The notes under the pieces: model-generated
The model's database searches: none
What the model was told of the DNA's origin: nothing
Seen by the model: the letters and a program-made list of their open reading frames with translations, nothing else
Source of the DNA: Gnomoniopsis sp. IMI 355080
Taxonomy: Eukaryota > Ascomycota > Sordariomycetes > Diaporthales > Gnomoniaceae
Assembly: GCA_027946555.1 (NCBI GenBank)
Contig: JAPEVC010000367.1
Span: forward strand, 1 to 22,559
Reading direction: 5' to 3'
Length of the DNA: 22,559 nucleotides
Program-made: the position numbers and the translations under genes
Shown here: in pieces, positions 9,079-16,633 of the stretch
How the letters are laid out: each line of letters starts with the position of its first letter
How positions within the stretch are numbered: the stretch's first letter is position 1

Positions 9079-11616
9079 TGGGCCAAAAGTTTTCGTGTGA
9101 GCGGGCTTGAGGGGTCGTTGGCATGGATAGGTCCTCTTGGGCGAGGGTGTCGGCGAGGGTGTCCCAGAGCAAGGTCAGGCTGGTTTCAGGTGCGTGAAGC
9201 CATTGCGGCACCCGTGCCGAGAAAAAGATTGCGGGAGTTATATTTTATGCAAAGAAACATGGAGATAGTAGTTGTGGCTTGCGTGTCGGCATATCTTGTA
9301 CGTAGTCTATTTGTGGTCTGGTTGCCGCGACGAAGACCAAAAAGGTGCTGACAACAAAATGGATGGGCGAGATGGACTGTGGTGATAGCCGCCGGCCACA
9401 GGCCCCGGCCAACGCGGACCCTGATCCACAGACAGACATGGCTTGAACGACACGCGGGAGCGCCCTGGCGAATCGAAGCGGAAGCTGCAGACACAGGCTT
9501 GCTGTTGTGCTTCCAAATGAATGGTTAAGGTGAGTCGAGAGGCTCAAGGTGGCGCCGGGTGGATACGTGCCAGGAGGGCATGCGAAGATCAGAAAGCAGT
9601 GGTTCTCGAGCCTCAGGAACGGCAGCACCCTGCAAGGAAGCACCAGGGATCGCACAGACCACCTGCACACCTCACCAAAGACACATCACTCAGCATCTCC
9701 GGGTTTGGTCTGGTGGCTCTCCTGTTGTGTGGAAAACGTTTCGACACAGAAGAAGCTTACTTGGGTTGAGATAGTTCGGGCGACAGAATTGCGCGGCAAC
9801 GTGGGCATGAGGAATAGTAGTGACTCGTCCAAAGGTTCGAAAACGATGAACTTTGTCGTCCCATGATTTTACAGTATGAGACAAGTTTAGCGCCAAGCTT
9901 CTGAGACACCCCTGCCGCAATAGCACAGCGTAGTACTCTGCCCCACAGGGTAAGTGGTCCTCCAGAAACGGCAAGCGTTTAAAGACGGCCAGGGGTCCCG
10001 GGGTAGGGAAAGAGCCGCCAACCCACGTTTCAACCTCATCTCAAAGAGACCTTTCAAACTTCCACAACACGTCTGGGTTGGAAGGGGCTGGTTGGAGCTT
10101 GGACGTCCAGTTCCCACCTGCACTGCAGCACCTACCATTATCGGCGGGATGAATGGATGGGATGTTTCCCATCCCCAGACACTGCAGATTCTGGATCCAC
10201 AGACATGGGATGTTTCCTCCGACTTGAAAGATCCTCCTCCTCCAGCCTATGCCCGTTCCACATAGTACGGAAGTACTATGGATGAGCTTGGCAAGGTGTG
10301 TGCTATGTAGAGCCATCCTGGCACGGAATTATTCTGCATGTCTCGTACCTGGCGCTAGATGCGACTCGAGTACAATTATGCTATTACGATGTATGGTACC
10401 GGAGTACTGATAGGATCGACATCGGGGGAGATCCCTTGTTTCTTCCCTGTCCATACCTACCAGGTAGAGTTCGTCCTCTCCCGTGCTCACATCTTCAACT
10501 GCACTTGCAACAACTTCAAGTGCTTCCTCTGACCATCTCTGGCCCGTTGATACACATGGGATGCGAAAACGGGGCCACATCTACCTAACGGCCCCACTCT
10601 CCACCCTCCCAACCTGATCGTCGGAACCAAACAAATGTTTCTTTTCAGCCTGTACTTCAACCGCTCGCCCAGCCCCACAAAACACACGCGCTCGGTCCCA
10701 TAACCTAGATGTCCGTCAACATCCTCGTCCTCTCACCGCGCTTCCAGTGTCCTCTACACCTATCATTCGCTTCTGAGAGTGTCTCTTCAAAATCACCATC
10801 TCGGATTACACAGCCGGCCAACCTGGTCGTCTTGAGTCCAGGCCCATCTGCCCCACCCTCCATAAGATGTTTATGAAGAGCTAGGGCTACTGTGGGCCAA
10901 TCCTCCCGCGACCGACTTCAAGACCCCCCGGGTATGCCGTACATGTCGAATATCCATCCATCTGCATATTCGCAATCCTACTTGACCTGCAAATCCGATC
11001 ACCTTTCACTTCTCGCCCTGCTTTTCTTCATGCGTCTCCATCTTCGTCAAATCTTCAGATCGACCACCTAAAGCATCACACCATTCAGACCTTCTCAGCA
11101 CATGGTGAACCTCTTGGTCCTTCACTTCAACCACCTCTGAGACCCACCTAGAAGAACCCAATCCGGTGAAAGTTGGAAAAGGCAGACAAACTTCATTGTC
11201 ACTTAGGCATCGATCCTAGTCTAGGCTCCACAAGAGGCCACGGCTTTATTCTTTCGACGGTCATTGTTCACAATGGTATTGTGATCAACTCAAACCCTCT
11301 TCTTCCTTCTTTCTCTTTCTTCAATCAGCCGGCCTGACTGTTTCGCGGGACGTTACAACTATCTTTGTCTTGAAGGCACTTTGGACAGGCTCCTTTTTCT
11401 TTCATTCCTCGTGACAGCAGAACAATCGCATTCAACTTGATTGAGCGTCCCTCGACATACAGATACCACCGAGCACTGGACTCGACCCTCAGCTTTTCAT
11501 CGGTATCACGCTCATAACAACCTTCTTTGGATTGGACACCAACGCGCCAGTTGCGTCAAATCACCACCAGAATCCTATAAACCAAATACTTTACATCCCT
11601 CAACTCACAGTTCACT
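9079..11616. other. Long intergenic region before the DUF7492 gene
   Basis: No gene could be supported over 2.5 kb. Open frames here are short and mostly lack an ATG. The right part (about 10,450-11,616) becomes C/T-rich and probably holds the promoter and leader of the DUF7492 gene. A TATAAA at 11576-11581 lies only about 41 nt before the ATG, so it is probably not the functional TATA box unless the leader is very short. A minimal upstream ORF (ATG, two codons, stop) begins at 11273. A short duplicated phrase, GGGATGTTTCC, occurs twice between about 10,158 and 10,217. Confidence 0.4.
10261..10280. repeat. Perfect inverted repeat, 8-bp arms with 4-nt loop
   Basis: CATAGTAC and GTACTATG flank GGAA, forming a perfect short hairpin or palindromic protein site in the intergenic region. 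It resembles several other GTAC-armed elements in the gene-poor parts of the window. No function can be assigned from sequence alone. Confidence 0.6.
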
Positions 11617-13017
11617 ATGAAGGGACACACACTTCTCAGACAGGCCTTCTTGGCCTTGGCCGCAATCTCAAGCACCGCAGTCGACGCTCACTCTTGGGTC
11701 GAGCAACTGCAGCGTCTGGCCGCCAACGGCACCATGATCGAACCCCTTGGCTATCAGCGAGGCTATGTTTCTCGGGACAACCCTCTGTTCAAGGGCGATA
11801 TATCGGACGACTTGTGGCAGCTTCCTCCCAACGCTCGACCGGCAGGTGCTGTCCTCTATGCCTCCGATCCCATCTGCAGTCCTCAACAGTCTACCAGCAA
11901 CTACACCAACTCGGAATTTCCTATGCTGGTAACCGCACCAGGAGACTACATAGCCATGCAACATCAGGAGAACGGCCACGTGTCGCTCCCAACAACCCAG
12001 GCCAACAAGCCTCGCAACCGAGGAACCATCTACATTTATGGCACGGACCAGGCGAAATCCAATGATACTCTGCTGGCCATTCACAATGTCTGGAATGTCA
12101 ATGGCACCGGCGGTGATGGACGAGGCCGGCTCCTGGCGACGCGCAACTACGATGACGGCCAGTGCTACCAGGTCAATAGCGGGGCTATTTCTACTTCCCG
12201 TCAGGCACAATTCAGCAAGGTCGCGGCGAACCCCATGGGCAGCGATCTCTGGTGCCAGACTGACATTCAGCTCCCGACCGACATCACTACAGGGGCTAAC
12301 TACACTCTTTATTGGGTCTGGGACTGGCCCACCCTCAACAAAGCCAATGCCATGTTGGGCGAGGAGGGCGTTAATGTGACCAAGCCGGAGATCTATACCT
12401 CCTGCATGGACATGCAGATTGTGGACCCCTGCTCCGAGGATCTCGGCGACGTCAAGTCTCCCGCTTGCGAGACCGTGAAGACCAAGTCCAACTTTGCCCA
12501 CTCTTTCGCCAAGGGCCAGTCATATAACGCAGCTGCCGTCCCTCAGGAGCTCACTGGCAACTTTGCTGTCGCTATTGACGACACCAGTGCTGATAGTGGC
12601 TCCAACAATGGATTGTCTGCCCCTCCCAATTTTGCAACCGGTGGTGCTACTGCCACCGCTACTGGTGCTGCAGTTGGTACGGCCACTGCCTCCACTTTCC
12701 AGACGATCACTACATCATCATCTACTACAGCGGGTGCTGGTGCTGGTGGTGCAACGACTGTCACTGTTGCCATGAGCACAGTCACTGTCACGCAGGTAAG
12801 CTCCCCTACTCTCATTGGAGCCAATTGGGCCATGACTAACAAAGACCAGGGAGTTGAGACCGTCACCGTAACGGCTGGAGGAGCTCAGAGCACCCAAAGT
12901 ACCCTTACAGCTGCAGTAGTGACAGAGGGTGCCAACGGCGCAATAGGAGTCGCCACTCATCCTACGGTCGAGCCCTTCCTCAATCGAAGGCGCTCAAGGA
13001 TCGAGGCTCGCAACTAA
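11617..13017 (+). CDS. Secreted DUF7492 family protein, LPMO-like N-terminus, exons 11617-12795 and 12850-13017
   Basis: The product is 448 residues if the 54 nt intron is spliced and 466 if it is retained. A signal peptide covers about residues 1-24 (hydrophobic core FLALAAISS, cleavage after VDA), leaving mature HSWVEQL. An N-terminal His is the hallmark of the copper histidine brace of lytic polysaccharide monooxygenases; a second candidate ligand is H121 in QENGHVSLP. The body (about 25-285) carries Cys at 87, 183, 213, 263, 272 and 284, NxS/T sites, an aromatic strand LYWVWDWP (231-238) and the phrase TRNYDDGQCYQVN typical of fungal DUF7492 proteins. After about 320 follows a Ser/Thr/Ala/Gly-rich tail with TVTV repeats, likely O-glycosylated, ending in basic RRRSR with no hydrophobic GPI signal. 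Family assignment rests on remembered resemblance; oxidative polysaccharide cleavage is an inference. It is convergent with cyclophilin H. Confidence 0.88.
   Translation: MKGHTLLRQAFLALAAISSTAVDAHSWVEQLQRLAANGTMIEPLGYQRGYVSRDNPLFKGDISDDLWQLPPNARPAGAVLYASDPICSPQQSTSNYTNSEFPMLVTAPGDYIAMQHQENGHVSLPTTQANKPRNRGTIYIYGTDQAKSNDTLLAIHNVWNVNGTGGDGRGRLLATRNYDDGQCYQVNSGAISTSRQAQFSKVAANPMGSDLWCQTDIQLPTDITTGANYTLYWVWDWPTLNKANAMLGEEGVNVTKPEIYTSCMDMQIVDPCSEDLGDVKSPACETVKTKSNFAHSFAKGQSYNAAAVPQELTGNFAVAIDDTSADSGSNNGLSAPPNFATGGATATATGAAVGTATASTFQTITTSSSTTAGAGAGGATTVTVAMSTVTVTQVSSPTLIGANWAMTNKDQGVETVTVTAGGAQSTQSTLTAAVVTEGANGAIGVATHPTVEPFLNRRRSRIEARN
12796..12849 (+). other. In-frame 54 nt intron of the DUF7492 gene
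   Basis: It has donor GTAAGC, a textbook branch TGACTAAC and acceptor GACCAG. The length is 18 codons with no in-frame stop, so both spliced and retained transcripts keep the frame. Splicing joins TVTVTQ to GVETVTVTAGG, which continues the repeat pattern of the tail, whereas the retained version inserts a non-repetitive segment. Splicing is therefore the likely main form. Confidence 0.8.
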
Positions 13018-14011
13018 GACTCGCCTTTCGAGACTTTTCAACTTCCGAGCACAACTCCTCTCCACCACAAAATTTTCATTCTTCATCTTCCTTCTTCCGC
13101 CCTCGAGGCACCATATATTAGGGGGCGTCAAGCCACAACGGAAACTGGATATAAGGAGGGGCAAGGGGGCGGCTGGTAACGACGTATGCATTGACATGGT
13201 GTTTACGGCTTCATGAGATGCGCAGCATTGTTTCTGGATGTTCTGGCTGGACCAAGTTTTATACCCCACAAAAAGAAAGAAAATGGATAAATTCTTCTGG
13301 GAAAGGAGTTGGTGTTCTGTTCATCATGAGTTTGTGGTTCGTCCCGCCAAGAATATCCAGGAGATATATTTATATAGGCGATCAATTCGAGTCAGCCTCG
13401 ATGGCTGTTTCTGTGACTTATACCAGCGCTTTTATTTGTGACCTCCAGCTGTGCTCTGAGTCAATGATTCGTGATGCCATATGCTCTGCCATGTCTCGTC
13501 CGACTTTGATTGTCACAGTTTGGCTGGAGCTAGAGTCCGAGTCTCGTTCTGATGCACAGACCAGGCTTCGGTCTTCAGTCGAGACGGCGGAGAAATATAG
13601 TACATGATGTCTCATGCCATTGGAAGTCATTCAAGGTGGCCTTCATGCTCGATGCTCTGTATGTGCTCGCATAGTGCCAAGTCGGCAGACGTCGGCAGAC
13701 CAAGTGAGATGACCTTGCTTGACTATCTCCTATGGTGTGGGCTCGCTTTGGCTTAGACTTGCTTCCCCGTTTGATACCAGAGAGGTGCTTCTCATTCGTT
13801 TCACTGGGTGAACTCAACGACAAAGGACGTCTGACGCTACCCTATGCCCATTGGCCTCGCTAAGTAGCCAGGCCAGCTCAGCACGAGACTTGGATGGTAT
13901 GATGCGTGACGTATGATCCGCCATAATGTCTATGGCCGTCATGCCACCCGCGAAACCGCCGCCCAACCCCCCCTCCCGAACCCTCGGACTAGTAGCAGCA
14001 GAGGCTTTTAG
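13018..14011. other. Convergent intergenic region, 3' ends of DUF7492 and cyclophilin H genes
   Basis: About 1 kb between two stop codons facing each other. It must hold both 3' UTRs. An AT-rich patch (ATATATTTATATA) lies at about 13364-13376, and a 10-bp unit (GTCGGCAGAC) is tandemly duplicated at 13681-13700. No gene is supported; short open frames on both strands near 13,190-13,630 overlap one another and resemble nothing known. Confidence 0.5.
13681..13700. repeat. Tandem duplication of a 10-bp unit
   Basis: GTCGGCAGAC occurs twice back to back without mismatch in the convergent intergenic region. It is probably a replication-slippage product; no function is visible. Confidence 0.8.
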
Positions 14012-15291
14012 CTACATCTCCCCACACTGCGCGATCGTCACATCCAGATCCGGCACATCCTTCCCGCGCCGTCCAGTCTTGGTGGCCTCCATCTTGCGCA
14101 CGATGTCCATGCCGTCAACGACCCGGCCGAAGACGACGTGCTTGCCATCGAGAAAGGGCGTGGGCACGGTAGTGATGAAGAATTGGGAGCCGTTGGTGTT
14201 GGGGCCGGCGTTCTTTTTTGGTTGAAGGGTTTGATTTTTAGCTAGATGAAAAATAAACGGAAAGGGATGAGGGAAGATGGAGAGGAGAGGAGGAAAGGAA
14301 GAAGGAGGAAAAAACAAAGGGTAGAAAAGCATACCGCCATGGACAACAAGCCCTCCGTCTCGTGCTTCAAGCTGAAGTCCTCATCGGCAAAGCTCTTGGT
14401 ACCGTAAATGCATGTCGATCCAGTCCCGTCGCCGTGCAGGAAGTCGCCACCTTGACACATGAACTTGGGGATCTACCTATTGTCAGTCGTCCTGGATTCC
14501 TCACCTATATTGTAGGAGGGAGACTAGGGAGTCCCAAGAGGGGGGCTGGGGGCGGCGTACGATCCGGTGGAACCGCGAGCCTTTATATCCTTGCGCCTTG
14601 CCGTTGACTTTGTACTCGCCGGTGCAGAACTGGCGGAAGTTCTCGGCGGTACGTGGCACGAGGTGTTTGTAGAGCTCAAAGGTGATACGGCCTAGGGGCT
14701 CGCCTAGGTTGAGGAAGAGAGACGTCAGTCATTCCGCTTGCTAATCAGCCCATCCTACCATCTTGCCGACGATCCATTGTTCAGAAAGCCTGGCCTTCCG
14801 TGGTCGGCTCACCAGGAAGCCCCTTCTCAGTTGACAACACAGGGCGAGCAAACGGAGCATGCAAAAGACTGCTGACCACCGGCGTGTCTGGAGGAGCGAG
14901 AGGGAGAGTCATGACACCGCCCCAACGCGCGAGCCCAGTGAGCGGCAAGAGCGGCATCAACATCGTCCTGTTCCAACGGCGATATGTCCACCAAACACCT
15001 AAGGAAGAACATTGCACCCGATCAAGCATAGGGAGACCGAGATGCAAGGCAGGAATGTTCCGATCCTGTGGAACGCATGTATAGAGTGAAGCATCTGCCA
15101 GGCATATTCATCCTCCTCCGGGAGGCCCCGAAGGACATTGCAAGAACCGCCGTCGTGGTGCAGAGAAAAACAAAACTGAACAGAAGCCTTCTCGACTTAC
15201 CACCTAACGTGATATCGAAGAACACCCTGTCAACTTTGTCAGCATCGTGATCGTCACTCTTGGAGGAGGGGGGGGGTGGGCGCATTCTCAT
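14012..15291 (-). CDS. cyp3: Peptidyl-prolyl cis-trans isomerase H (cyclophilin H), exons 15291-15201, 14703-14561, 14472-14335, 14212-14012
   Basis: The spliced product is 190 residues, a single cyclophilin domain with a short proline-rich N-terminus (MRMRPPPPSS). Cyclophilin H catalyses prolyl isomerisation and associates with the U4/U6.U5 tri-snRNP in the nucleus (family knowledge). Core motifs run in order: VFFDITLGGEPLGR (23-36), TAENFRQFCTGE (49-60), GYKGSRFHRI (69-78), CQGGDF (84-89), GDGTGSTCIYG (92-102), NAGPNTNGSQFF (125-136), FLDGKHVVFG (144-153) and the terminal QCGEM shared with cyclophilin H. Catalytic equivalents R77, F82, Q134, F136 and H149 are present; the position of cyclophilin A Trp121 is Phe144. 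All three introns keep the frame: 497 nt (GTAAGT to CCTAG), 88 nt (GTACGC to GGTAG) and 122 nt (GTATGC to AAAAAAG, a poor-looking acceptor). A run of nine C residues lies within exon 1. The type H assignment is likely but rests on motif memory. Confidence 0.93.
14704..15200 (-). other. Intron 1 of cyclophilin H, unusually long
   Basis: At 497 nt this is by far the longest intron in the window. Donor GTAAGT and acceptor CCTCAACCTAG (with CTGAC upstream) join phase 1 ends to give the conserved GGEPLGR exactly, so no coding exon is required inside. It could contain an alternative first exon, a regulatory element or simply expanded sequence; no recognisable gene is present. Confidence 0.75.
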
Positions 15292-15302
15292 GAGAGCTTC
15301 AT
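15288..15302 (-). promoter_or_regulatory. Four-codon upstream ORF overlapping the cyclophilin H start
   Basis: An ATG at 15302 opens a frame reading MKLS and stopping in TGA at 15290-15288, which overlaps the cyclophilin ATG (15291-15289) as ATGA. This arrangement could allow termination followed by reinitiation, or could reduce expression by capturing scanning ribosomes. It matters only if the transcript starts upstream of 15302, which cannot be seen. Confidence 0.45.
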
Positions 15303-15679
15303 CTGGCCAAGCGGCAGAGCGGGTTAGGGTTCCCTGAAGCCTGGTAAGGGCTTTTTTCTCCGCGCCATGTCAGGATCTCTTTGGCTTGGGACTCACAGTG
15401 GGTTACCATTCTCAGGTAATTGCGTGGGGGGCATCTTGTTCGTGGGTGGTTGAGGAGGCCTGGGAGCGCTAGACCGCTTGTTTGCTTTCCTGGTCGTAGT
15501 GTTTCTTTCGCAGCCTCCGTCTCTTTGGATAGACTCACTTTGGATAGACTCAACAAGGGACAGACATTTCGATAGTACGGGGGTACGTAGGTAGGTTGAA
15601 TTGCAGATCTGATTTTACCACGCCAATCTACGCGCGAATCTGGGGCCGCAAGGTGACAGGGGTTGGGGCTTGCTCCCGT
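15292..15679 (-). promoter_or_regulatory. Probable cyclophilin H promoter region
   Basis: This is the sequence immediately upstream of the cyclophilin H start on the minus strand. It contains a tandem 15-bp duplication and a GTAC-armed inverted repeat followed by a GTAGGTAGG phrase near 15,573-15,595. No TATA box or known factor site could be assigned with confidence. Confidence 0.35.
15523..15552. repeat. Tandem duplication of a 15-bp unit
   Basis: The unit CTTTGGATAGACTCA is repeated twice perfectly, head to tail, about 230-260 nt upstream of the cyclophilin H start. If the unit contains a factor-binding site, it would be doubled; otherwise it is a slippage product. Confidence 0.85.
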
Positions 15680-16633
15680 TCAAATCTCTCGGTGGACCAC
15701 CCGGCTTTGACGGCAGGCCCCGAGCCACTGTGTTGGGACCGAGACTGATATTTGGAGGACCTCGGGAACTACGGAATGCCCTCTACCACGCGGCCGGTAT
15801 TCTAGACTTTCTGGGCATCTGATGGAGATACCTACCGTGATTGAGTTATCTGGGCTAGTCCCTGGCTGTTGTCTTTCTGTGATGGATGGTTCTTCGGAAA
15901 GGACGGCATCGGATTTCTTGGATATAGCCTCAACTCCAGTACATACTTGGTACTCCGAACGTTCCGCCCACTGTCCCTTCATACGGGGCCGAAGATCGCT
16001 ATGCCAAAAAGCCAAGCTGAAAAGTATTACTGTCAGCCGGACACTTTGAAGTTTTCTAAGAGCTTCGAGTTTTGCGGCTCGCCCGGCCGGACCGGTAGGC
16101 ATTTTCGAAACACAAATCAGAACCAAGAAAGCCAGGACTATACCAGAACTGGCATCGTCTTGAACTAAATCCAGAAAGCTTGTTTTACGCGGGGGCAACG
16201 ATCGACAACAAAACTGGATGGATCGAGTAGCATTTCGCCAGTGGCCACATGACAGGTGCATGTCGTCGCCCACCTTACGATGTCGGCCAAAGGAGAACTC
16301 TCGGCGACTTGAGGCTCGGGAAATGTTCATTCCTAATTCTCTCTTGTTGCCTCCTCCAATAGATGACATACTTCTCTGGAATTGTGGCCATCTGATCTGT
16401 GGATCGCGCATCTTGGATATGTGGCAAATAAGGTTGCAGAGCGCCAGAGCGCCAAGTCTAGAATCGCACATGCTCGTACTCATAAGATACATCCATCTCA
16501 CGCTTGAACAGTCAGGCGGGGCAGTACCGAGAGAGAGAACACGCGGGATATTTGCGTGATTTCTTGAGACGTGACGCGGACGACGAGGCTCAGCGTGCGG
16601 GCCCTGTCTGCAGGCCAAGACAATAGCCTGCAT
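15680..16633 (-). CDS. Orphan open reading frame of 317 codons, uncertain gene
   Basis: I recognise no family. The frame starts with ATG and runs 317 codons without a stop or a need for introns, which is long for chance in DNA of about 50% GC. Two hydrophobic segments are visible, around residues 163-180 (IVLAFLVLICV) and 205-218 (LTVILFSLAFW), which might be membrane-embedded. Against a real gene, the product is rich in Arg, Ser, Cys and Trp, codon use shows no clear bias, and two to three other frames on the opposite strand are also partly open. It lies on the same strand and about 390 nt upstream of cyclophilin H. It may be a lineage-specific gene, a remnant or noncoding sequence. Confidence 0.25.
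   Translation of the reverse strand: MQAIVLACRQGPHAEPRRPRHVSRNHANIPRVLSLGTAPPDCSSVRWMYLMSTSMCDSRLGALALCNLICHISKMRDPQIRWPQFQRSMSSIGGGNKRELGMNISRASSRREFSFGRHRKVGDDMHLSCGHWRNATRSIQFCCRSLPPRKTSFLDLVQDDASSGIVLAFLVLICVSKMPTGPAGRAAKLEALRKLQSVRLTVILFSLAFWHSDLRPRMKGQWAERSEYQVCTGVEAISKKSDAVLSEEPSITERQQPGTSPDNSITVGISIRCPESLEYRPRGRGHSVVPEVLQISVSVPTQWLGACRQSRVVHREI

Noticed and set aside
9245..9670. 141-codon minus-strand ORF in the gap before the DUF7492 gene
   Set aside because: It starts with GTG rather than ATG, overlaps other open frames and resembles no protein family.
11668..12501. 277-codon minus-strand ORF
   Set aside because: It is antisense to the DUF7492 domain, whose sense frame has a signal peptide and family motifs.
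13370..13400. Possible tRNA B-box (TTCGAGTC)
   Set aside because: The match to GGTTCRANNCC is incomplete and no A-box, cloverleaf or acceptor stem could be formed around it.
13191..13630. Overlapping ORFs on both strands between the convergent DUF7492 and cyclophilin H genes
   Set aside because: The + frame lacks an early ATG and the 70-codon minus frame is short; the position in shared 3' UTR space and lack of resemblance argue against a gene.
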